A stretch of 64,000 nt of DNA from Antedon mediterranea (Eukaryota; Echinodermata; Crinoidea; Comatulida; Antedonidae): assembly GCF_964355755.1 (NCBI RefSeq), contig NC_092672.1, positions 35,522,501 to 35,586,500 on the forward strand, given 5' to 3'. How positions within the stretch are numbered: position 1 is the first letter of the stretch; every line of letters starts with the position of its first letter. Of this stretch, positions 55,701 through 64,000 are shown in pieces. Made by a program: the position numbers and the translations under genes. The notes beneath the pieces are model-generated. The model was not told the DNA's origin. It saw only the letters and a list, made by a program, of their open reading frames with translations, and searched no databases.

Positions 55701-58700
55701 AGCATCATGCATAATGCATACTCATGGTTTGAAATCTTTGTTTACTTTCGTTTGTGACGATTCCCCAGACGAAATGTAATCTAATTAATTTAACTGTTAA
55801 TTATGTAAACTTGTTGTTTTTGGCCCAAATTTTCAACTTAAAGTGAGTAACTTTAATATTAATTTGATATGGCCAATTTAAATTTAGAATATTTTTTTTT
55901 TTCATTTTTTGTGTTTCAAGGGACAATACATCTTTAATTAATTTGACGCAAATAATAATCAATGACTACATATGGGGGCAGTGATAAAATATTGATTGAT
56001 TGAAATATATATTTATACTGGGTAACCTCTTCAGTCAAAGACTGGTCTCCCAGAGGGCCCAGTTGGTGATCAGTGGCTGTGATGTACTAATACACCGGGG
56101 TAACCCCCTACTCGTCTCGAAAGATGTACTAGGTTCTTTAAAGTGCACACAAGCTAGATCGGTACACTGGACCTACGGTTTATAGTCCTTATCCGAGAAG
56201 ACTCGTTCTACCACCAGAACCATGAAGTGAGTGAGCCTCGAACCTTGCCGATGTTATGGCTACGTAATTACGGTTCCACTGTCTTAACCGCTCGGCCACT
56301 CACTCACTTATAGCAGATAATGTTGTAGAGCATGTGTAATGTTATCATGAATAAAAGATCTGTTGATATTGAGGTTAATCATTGTCTTGTGAAGTCTTTG
56401 ACACTGAAAACCCAATACATAAAACAAATAGAAATATGATTATTTTCATACCAAACAAAAACTCTTGCCGAAGACAGGATTACTAAAAGAAAACATCCAC
56501 CACAATGCAGCCTGCTGATTGGTTCACTCAAAATAATCGGTGAGTACTTCCTGCGACCGCCTGTTGTATAGACGCTTACCGTTTTGTTTTCCGATGCAAC
56601 TGCACAGAATTGCCTGAATTGAGAACAAAATTGTATTTTTAAATTCTACTAAATCAAATAAATGGGTGTCTAGAAAACACAGAACTCAAGATATATATGA
56701 AGATCTGAGTTTTCTAGTTCTAGAATGGATTGTTCCATTATAAATCTGAGGGTAGGTTGTTTGAAATACTATAGTGTTATACATTTTCCAGATTTGAGTT
56801 TTCTAGACACCCAAATCGAATTGATGTGTAAAAACAGGGTTTCATTATTGGAAAATAACCACATTGAAACAAAATACATACCTATTGCCAATTGCTATGG
56901 TAATGCGACTAGCCAGCATTGTTTCCCACAAATCATCGCCCGCTTTCACATATTTCAATCGATGAAGGGTAACCTTGCCACTGCTCACGTCATTCTCGAC
57001 CTCTAACGTAACGCTTGGTTGCACAGTGTTTCCGGCAAACACCTGCACGCTGATTGTTTTCTCGGATTTTGGAACGGGTATCTTGAGACGTGGTTTTGAT
57101 AAAGCTGTTGTCGCTACTTTAGGAGTTGTGTCTTGATTTGTCTGAAAAAAAAAATAATTCAATAAAAATAAAAATCTTATGGCAAAATTATGAAATCTAT
57201 ACATTCTCTCAAACATGACCATGTGACCTGAAACCATTTTGTAATGTACTTGTAACTTTAATTATTTATTATTTCTATTTTAATATTGTAAATTCAACAA
57301 TGTTTACTTTGTTGCAATAAAGAATTTGAATTTATTTGAATTTGTATTAGTTCCCGGAAACCAGAAATTTCAGGCCAAGAGAAAATAATTTAAAAAAATA
57401 AGACTTACTGGAGTAACTAAGGGCCCAATCATAGGCCCTTTCCTAGGCCCAGTCTTTGCTTCTGTTACAGTCTTTGTGTACTCCTTCCTAGGCCGTTTTG
57501 GCCCTGGTCTCAACGTGCCTTCCTCCTTTCGTTTACTACCAGCCAAGCTGCTAGGTGAGCCGGTAGTTGTTTTTGGAGTGTCTTTAATTTTTGTGGAATC
57601 TTTGTTCCTGCAAGGTGGATGTAAAAAATTAGTTGTTAGTAAAATTCTTTTTGATATTTTGGTTGTACAAAAACCTATTTAAATTGAACGATAAGTATCT
57701 CACTTACTTGTCAGAGGACACAGAAGCAGCCGCCGCAGCTGCAGCTACACAAGCAGCAGCTGCAGCTGCTGCTGCCACTGATGTAGGCGATTGAGGCGAC
57801 GGTGTAACTTTACTCTTGTCAGGAGCTGCATTAGCAGATGGTGTAGTACTTGAAGTGGCTTTAGATTTTTCTGTAAATCTTGAATCGAGAGCAGACATTG
57901 GCTGAAATAATAATATGCAAATATGTATTATAAACCTCATGAATATTCAACATTATATCTGCAACACAGCAGTATTTAACATCATACAAAATACACATTG
58001 AATCTCTTAGGTCAATACCTGTATGCTATTTTGCAGCGAGCTGATTGGCTTAGCGTCCTCTGAATCCGAATCTGAATCTTCCTTCTCGGTTTTGATGTTC
58101 AATTTATTAGCTTCTTTAAACGCACTTTGGGGAGTGATTTGATTGGCTGGCGAGAACGCTGGATGTGGCACATTGTTGAATAGTACTGTTGGTGTTCTAA
58201 CAAAACAAATATAGAATTGAATTGCATTGCATCCAAGGCAGAAATAAGCTTAAATATGTTAGTCAGAAGGGCTGCAGGGCTGCAGGGCTGAGATCATTGT
58301 CAATTTGCTGTCGTACTGTAGTAGTTTCATTCACATATATATATATATATATATTTGTTGATGGATTCAAACATGTACTACAAATGGAGAGAGGCATTAT
58401 ATACCAATAGATAAAAGTTTTGGTCCTCTCTCCTTCATCTTTTTTGTTTTCTTTGTAATGTATTATACCATATGGACAATTGTCTGAAATAAAAGTTGAA
58501 TTGAATTCAATTCAATTCAACATTAAGCTCTGTTTACACTATCAAACTTGTGTGATGTGCCCAAATATTTTAGTGATATGACCAAATATGGTAGTGATAT
58601 GACATCATGTCCATATATGGGCACATCACATTTTTTTGTCACATAAAGTTAGATAGTGTAGACAGACTTTTAGTCAGAAGAGCTGCAGAGATCAATGCCA

Positions 58701-61700
58701 ATTTGCTATACTGTGGTAGTTCATTTATTAACCATTAGAGTTTGTTGGTAATAGTTACCCTATGTTGAATTGTGTTCCAATGTAGAGGGGTGTGATTCTG
58801 CGCCTTCCATCTGGAGTTCTTGTTTCTATCTGCTTGCTTAAAACATCCTATAAAGTGCAAAAATAAAATAATTATTATTTTCTCTTAGAGCAAACATTTA
58901 AACAATCATGATGTTTGTACAATGCTTTGATAATGTGTGTATGCGTTGTATATAACATGTGATTGTGTTAAATAATAACGCTTTTGCAAACAGTTATTTT
59001 TGAAAAAGACTACGCCAATAAATAGAAGTAACAGTAACACTTTTAATGCTGTTCCGGCAAATCGAACACCAATGTTTTGTTTTCACGTGGCTATGCGCAT
59101 ATCGGTTGGCGCATAGTCGCGTGGAGCATCTTAAAAACAAAACATTAACGTTCGCCGGACCGGAACAGGTGTGAAAAAGCAATGACTTACCGTTGGCGGC
59201 TTGTCCATGATTGGTGTGATGAGTTTCTTTGGTGTATTTATTGGTGAGGCTTGTACTTTGGCAGCTAACTTCTCTTGTTGTTCTTTCTGCATTTTTTGCA
59301 AGTTTAACAAATCTGGATTCTCAATCACGGTATTAGCAGCACCTGAATGTATCGATAAATTCTTGCCGTAGATTTTCTCATACAGTTTGGTCTGCAAGGT
59401 AAAAGATATATAAATATATAAATCATGTCGTGAGGTGGTTTCCCGAATGATCGTAAAATCAAAACGGTACTGGGTATGATCAACTAGCGTTCTTGTCACC
59501 AACTAGTCATCCATTCATAGAAGTACTGATGTAGTAGCCTATCTGTACGGTGACCATAGAATGTGACCCGAGACATGACTAACTACGACTTTTAGATGAT
59601 AGAAAGTTGAGAAAATTTCTCATGTTATAACAACAATAGACTAACAAACTGTGAAGGAATAATGTCTATGTATCATCCTAAAGCTCTGTTCACACTATCA
59701 AACTTAATGTGACAAAAAATGTGATGTCATCACTACCATATTTGGGCATATCACTACCATATTTGGGTACACCACACTTTAAAAAAAATTAGTTTGCTAG
59801 TGTAGACATATATTTTGGTCTTTATCCTACCTTCTCATCCTGTGTTAGCTTGTGTCCAATTTCATCCTGTTCAAAGTCAAAGAATGCTACTGTTCCGTCC
59901 CAAGAACACGCAACAAGCTGGGTGCCCGACTTACTCCTGTTTACAGAATCAAGAAAAATAAAATGTTTACAAAATTCATAATATTCATACTTTACTTTAT
60001 GATTTTCATGTTATATATGTTATATATGTTATATATGTTATATATGTTATATATATATGTTATATATGTTATATATATATGTTATATATGTTATATATTG
60101 TTTGGTTTGCTTGGCGAAATCAAATGTTAATATAAAGTTTGCGGTATACCATATATATTTAGTTCTGAAAAGAAATGTTGAGTTTCTCAATGTTTCGATC
60201 AATATGCTTCGATTGTCCTCAGGAGTGAGATTTTTATGTTTCCAATCTCATGAAAACATAAGGTTTGTTTTCAGTATGTTCTTTTAATGATATAACATTC
60301 ACTTACCATGCTAAGTCCATTACAGAGTTCTTGAAAAGGTCATGAACTACAACAAGAGGTCGCTTCAATGCTGTCAGCTGAGGAAAAGTAAAGTAAAACA
60401 TTAAAAGTATGCAACAATTAAATAACTTATATCTTATTCTATAAAATAGATCTATCACTTAGGCAGAGATTAGAACTTAGTATTCCGTGTGACCTACCCA
60501 TACTGACACGGCTCTGTCTCTACTCCCAATGGCGCAACATGAAAACTGTTGAGGCTTCGTTGATCCCTTCCGTACAACCTTCGAAAAGATGTTCGAGTTG
60601 AATCTCTGAAAAACAGAACATAAAAAAACTTTAATTTACAGTATATGCTTTGGTATAAGTTTCGGCACCATAAATTTATAACATGATTATTACAGTGTAG
60701 GATATAAATAAGGCCTAGTGGGATGCATTATACGTTGGTATAGCATGCCGATAAAAACTATAGCAAAATAATACACCTACCACGCAAGTGACAGCTTTAC
60801 GGTGACCAACAAAATCCATTTTGAATTTCCAGCCATCTCTCTCAATAATTTGAGCCGTTGGACCTCTATTGTTCATGGCATGTGCAGACACAATGTAGTG
60901 TCCATCTGGTGACCAGGAACAACGTAGCACATGTGTTGTTCCTCCACACTGTAAAAGGATAGAAATGTCAATATTTGTATTTTTACAGCGTAATGTACGT
61001 TTCAATGATTATAAATCACTATCAATACTGTGTGTACATTCAGTGAGAGAGGGCGACAATCAAGTGTTACTGTTCGTACATCACATGGAGCATGGAGATT
61101 AAGTTGCGAGAGTAAAATCTGGGCCTGAATTTAAACCTAAATGACGTTGGGATAGTTTGATTGTATTTATTGTGTCTCTGCACACACACACACACACACA
61201 TAACATTTACAATGAAAGAACAAAATTACAGCATGTTAAACTATTATTAAACACTTACTTACCTCTTCAAAGGGTTTGGATATTTTGTTCTCTTCCTTCC
61301 AATCTACTGTTCTCCAAACGCGAATACTTTTGTCATCCGACTAAAATTGATCAATAATTAAAATTCATTTGCGATAGACTACAATGTATAAAATTATAAA
61401 TAATTTTCAGTATTGAATATATAAACTCACACACAACCTAAACAGATCAAAAGCATAAAGCTCTGTCTACACTATCAAACTAGTTTGACAAAAAAAGTGT
61501 GATGTGCCCAAATATGGTAGTGATATTCCCAAAATATGGTAGTGATATGACATCATCATGTCCATATAGGGGCACATCACATTTTTTGGTCACATAATTT
61601 GACAGTGTGGACAGAGGTTAACAAAAAAATCTCAAATCTAGCAAGATACAAATGCAGTTTACCTGAGAAGCCAAGTATTTGCCAATGGGATCCCAAGTGA

Positions 61701-63244
61701 CCCCTTTGACCATTCCAGAATGACCAGTAAGAACAGTCAGCACCTCAGGAAACTTAACAGCATTCCAGATGACCACTGTGTTGTCCACGCTGCATGAGGC
61801 CAGCCACGCATCATGGGGTGACCATGCTATATCCAAAATATCTGAAAACAAAGTCAATTTAAAATTTAATTTCACCACAACAGAAAAAAAGTATAAAGAT
61901 AAATATTAACATAATGGTTTGAGTGAAATTGGTACTAACTGTAAGCTTAACAATTTTAGATCTTTAAATGGTGGATAAAATGTTAAATAACTTTACTAAA
62001 ATTGTACAAATGCTCTAAAATTAATTTCATTATTCACAAGACCGATTCATTTACCTCCAGCATGGTGTCTCAATGTGCTAGTACAGCGCCATTGTTCAAC
62101 ATTGGCTTTAGATTTACCAAAGGGCGTTGACATTCCACCATAACTGTACAAAATAATTTAAAGAAATACTAATTAATAAAATAAACTAGATTTATAATCT
62201 TTATAATTAAACCTTCCTTCATTTTAAGAACAAAATGCATTATGAAAGATAGTGAAAGACTAAATTGTGACCTCTACTGACCTCATTAACTGCCATATCA
62301 TTACGAGTCTGTCATCGCCAGCTGAAGCAAGGTACAAGCCATTGTTAGACCAACGAACACAGTTCACACAAGCTACAAAGAAAGACAGACAAGATTGGGT
62401 TTAGGGGGTTATGTAAATATCTACTCTAATTTTATTTTTTATTGTGCATAAGATTTATTTTTGATGTGTACAGGAAAAAAAAATATTGTAGTTATAATTT
62501 CCCAATTACCCAAGTGATTATCCATTTCGCAAAGCATTCTGGGAACATTTTCATTTTTCTCGTCTTCTTCTTTGACTATAGGTGCCATGTTCCAGATTAC
62601 CACACGACCAGAATCATCTCCTACAAAATGTTATCACAGCAAACATTAAATTCATTTATAGCTCTAAGTAATTCAGAAAAGAAAAGGCAAAATGTACATT
62701 ATATCTTACCTTGCCCTCCTGTTGCCAGGCGACACCCATCTGGATGAATATCGATAGCAAATATTGGCTTCCCTGTCAAAAAAAAGTATTAGTGGAAGTT
62801 TGAATTATTTAAATACATTGATTGTAATTAATTTTTTGAAACACATGTGATGATGTGGCTTGAGCGGGTTAGGAATAAAAAAGGAAAATTTATATTTGAA
62901 AACAAGACCTATTAATATAAAACCATTAAAACAATGATTCAGAACAATTAAGCACGACAGGTTAACCGGTTTCACAAGCAAGGGGTTCATATCATGATCA
63001 TACTGACCTAGGCTAGGCTAGCCCGTCACTCATTGATTCTATTCTCCCCACACCATTCTCCTCCGGATCTCCTCTCCTCCTTCCTCACCCGCGAAATCTT
63101 GAAATTCATTAGCATACACATTCACCATTCACCTACCTAGCCTAGCTATAAGAATCAATCGTCAAATCTTTCAAATAGACAAAACAAGAAAAAGAAAAGT
63201 ACATTACCATCATGATTTATCCACGTTGGTTTTAATAACTTCAT
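52759..63244 (-). CDS. HIRA: HIRA histone H3.3 chaperone, complete, 24 coding exons
   Basis: Nuclear chaperone that deposits histone H3.3 with ASF1, UBN1 and CABIN1, independently of replication. Exons, 5' to 3': 63208-63244, 62710-62772, 62510-62620, 62282-62372, 62055-62143, 61663-61841, 61263-61340, 60781-60948, 60498-60605, 60307-60377, 59831-59936, 59191-59391, 58759-58847, 58019-58196, 57708-57901, 57409-57607, 56882-57141, 56452-56613, 55333-55391, 54545-54650, 54054-54176, 53588-53745, 52960-53054, 52759-52872. All junctions are GT-AG and in phase, total 3039 nt, 1012 residues (human about 1017). Residues 1-367 form the WD40 propeller (MKLLKPTWINHDG, IDIHPDGCRLATGGQG, SCSVDNTVVIWNA). 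The ASF1-binding B domain is RRRITP at 449-454. The C-terminal HIRA domain (about 655-1012) contains LEVENDVSSGKVTLHRLK, ISRLHCGG and WLLTYVRYMVQEG. Exon 15 has Ala runs of 8 and 7. Confidence 0.97.
53125..53320. repeat. 54-bp minisatellite in HIRA intron 22
   Basis: About four units of AGAGATGGTGTTTGTACGTT plus GGATACAGATACAGATAATG, within the intron between exons 53588-53745 and 52960-53054. Confidence 0.9.
54362..54510. mobile_element. CTCTGTCTACACTATCAAAC MITE, copy 1 (HIRA intron 20)
   Basis: Left end AGCTCTGTCTACACTATCAA and right end CTAGTTTGATAGTGTAG are inverted; the interior has CCATATTTGGGCATATCACT repeats and the opposed GATGTGCCCATATATGG. Confidence 0.85.
54700..54840. mobile_element. 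CTCTGTCTACACTATCAAAC MITE, copy 2 (HIRA intron 19)
   Basis: Same ends (AAAGCTCTGTCTACGCTATC ... TAGTTTGATAGTGTAAG) and interior, somewhat decayed. Confidence 0.83.
55418..55934. mobile_element. 517-bp TA-flanked DNA element in HIRA intron 18
   Basis: Ends AAGATGTATTGTCCCTTTGA and, inverted, TCAAGGGACAATACATCTT, flanked by TA (55416-55417, 55935-55936). The interior is A+T-rich with no transposase. Mariner-like by its TA target. Confidence 0.83.
55990..56311 (-). mobile_element. tRNA-derived SINE in HIRA intron 18
   Basis: On the minus strand, A box TGGCCGAGCGG (56288-56298) and B box GGTTCGAGGC (56235-56244) in a tRNA-Leu/Ser-like head. A body ending GGTTACCCAGTATAAATATA and an (ATCA)n tail reach 55990. 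The tail type is shared with 22935 and 41582. Confidence 0.85.
57285..57345 (+). mobile_element. Retroelement 3' tail in HIRA intron 16
   Basis: TTGTTGCAATAAAGAATTTG followed by AATTTATTTGAATTT, a polyadenylation signal and short tandem tail on the strand opposite to HIRA. Confidence 0.45.
58440..58523 (+). mobile_element. Retroelement 3' tail in HIRA intron 13
   Basis: GTCTGAAATAAAAGTTGAAT then (GAATTC/AATTC)n; typical retroposon end, directly followed by MITE copy 3. Confidence 0.45.
58524..58672. mobile_element. CTCTGTCTACACTATCAAAC MITE, copy 3 (HIRA intron 13)
   Basis: Ends AAGCTCTGTTTACACTATCA and TTAGATAGTGTAGACAGAC; interior GATGTGCCCAAATATTTTAG and CCATATATGGGCACATCAC. Confidence 0.85.
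59686..59815. mobile_element. CTCTGTCTACACTATCAAAC MITE, copy 4 (HIRA intron 11)
   Basis: Left end AAAGCTCTGTTCACACTATC, right end TAGTTTGCTAGTGTAGACAT; the interior has two CCATATTTGGGCATATCACT units. Confidence 0.83.
60008..60100 (+). repeat. (TATATATGT)n microsatellite in HIRA intron 10
   Basis: Repeated GTTATATAT units; a repeating Met-Leu-Tyr frame crosses it and is an artefact. Confidence 0.92.
61457..61620. mobile_element. CTCTGTCTACACTATCAAAC MITE, copy 5 (HIRA intron 6)
   Basis: Best-preserved copy: TAAAGCTCTGTCTACACTAT at the left, CAGTGTGGACAGAGGTTA at the right, TA-type flanks. The interior contains two GTGCCCAAATATGGTAGTGA-type units and their inverted counterpart. Confidence 0.87.
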
Positions 63245-63425
63245 CTTTATTTTTGTATGCTTATAAACACCATTATTGAAACTAAATTAAACACGATTCT
63301 TACATGCCATTGCCACCGCCATTTGTTTTCTTTATAAATAAGTTTGTAAAGCGATAGAGGGGGTAAACCTTTTGAGGGACTTTGACATCATCAGCAGCAG
63401 CAGCAGCAGTGTCAGTGAGTATTAT
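63245..63425. promoter_or_regulatory. HIRA 5' flank, possible divergent promoter
   Basis: Upstream of the HIRA ATG (63244). On the plus strand, 63345-63410 is GC-richer with a CAGCAG run and then GCAGTGTCA|GTGAGTATT, a good splice donor. This suggests, without proof, the noncoding first exon of a divergent plus-strand gene. Confidence 0.3.
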
Positions 63426-63515
63426 TTTATCATTTTTCTATTAAAACCTTCCAATTATGTTTCAAACTAATCTCTTTTGCCTATATTAGGCAGGCTAGGC
63501 CTTCTGCTGTAGAAA

Positions 63516-63725
63516 CATTCCACTCGAGAAAAATTAACCGATGATCAAATCATATAACGAATGGATAAATGCAATAAAACCAGTCAACAAAAAGTTAGTG
63601 AGATTGTCACGGTATTATAACATTCCACTCGAGAAAAATTAACCGATGATCAAATCAGATAACGAATGGATAAATGCAATAAAACCAGTCAACAAAAAGT
63701 TAGTGAGATTGTCACGGTATTATAA
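63516..63725. repeat. 105-bp tandem duplication, two copies
   Basis: 63516-63620 and 63621-63725 (CATTCCACTCGAGAAAAATT ... GTCACGGTATTATAA) differ at about one base, so the duplication is recent or kept homogeneous. The last 270 bases of the window beyond it show no recognised feature. Confidence 0.93.
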
Positions 63726-64000
63726 TATTGAATTTTAATTAGTTAATCAGAAAGATAATTCAGATTTGATTGATTAGTAATATTCAAAATAGTCCTTATT
63801 TTTACTCTAGACACCTGGATAACTCGAATGATCTTAATTGTCTTTTAGTCAGACGGCGGAGAAATCTTGTCCCTTTGTTTCATATCGTTGATTCAATTCA
63901 CGATCTGAATATTCAATGGCCTGGATTTTACGATAAGTGAAAAAATCCTGTCGTAGAAAGAAATTTGAATAAAAAAATGTTGTTTGCAGTTAAACTTGAT

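Noticed and set aside
56385-56420. Possible extra HIRA exon after TTTTCAG
   Set aside because: Joining it creates a stop within eight codons; joining 56452 directly to 55391 restores the conserved VWD sequence.

Overview
This is an A+T-rich metazoan nuclear window with intron-rich genes and many transposable elements. The gene set (HIRA, ALKBH2, a tandem ST8Sia-like sialyltransferase family), the abundant AGGCCTA-type motifs, the tRNA-headed SINEs, Tx1/CR1-like LINEs and a BEL/Pao retrotransposon suggest a marine invertebrate deuterostome, perhaps an echinoderm. That assignment is an inference.

Layout. (1) 1-17337: a LINE fragment, then a BEL/Pao retrotransposon on the minus strand (474-17337, TSD GACGC). 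Its 3' LTR is split by a 9.8-kb TTAA-flanked DNA element (632-10428). That element carries kilobase-scale inverted repeats, and one arm holds a 204-bp MITE. Each of these nested insertions has a matching empty site elsewhere in the window. (2) 17338-31085: a tandemly duplicated segment carrying minus-strand sialyltransferase exons. Copy A (17880-19023) has open exons. Copy B (25988-28870) is broken by a 1.6-kb DNA element. Copy C (about 30235-30915) has lost its exons. LINE pieces and a small spliced plus-strand coding fragment lie between A and B. (3) 31100-38200: a ~345-bp satellite, a CR1-like LINE fragment, a TA-flanked DNA element, A+T-rich spacer and decayed coding scraps. (4) 38221-39548: ALKBH2, a DNA dealkylase, in three exons. 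(5) 39550-43980: minisatellites, a SINE and spacer. (6) 43990-47252: a LINE 3' end facing a gene for an unrecognised 896-residue multi-pass membrane protein; the protein's last ~65 residues read antisense through the LINE. (7) 48130-52740: tandem and inverted repeats. (8) 52759-63244: the complete HIRA histone H3.3 chaperone gene, 24 coding exons on the minus strand, predicted 1012 residues, with at least seven transposable-element copies in its introns. Upstream of HIRA is a possible divergent promoter and a fresh 105-bp tandem duplication.

The three recognised genes do not form one pathway: HIRA acts in chromatin, ALKBH2 in DNA repair, and the sialyltransferases in the Golgi. I found no convincing undescribed multi-gene system. 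The most unusual items are the nested-insertion record, the membrane protein with a LINE-derived tail, and minisatellites that appear to have grown from a MITE beside a splice donor.
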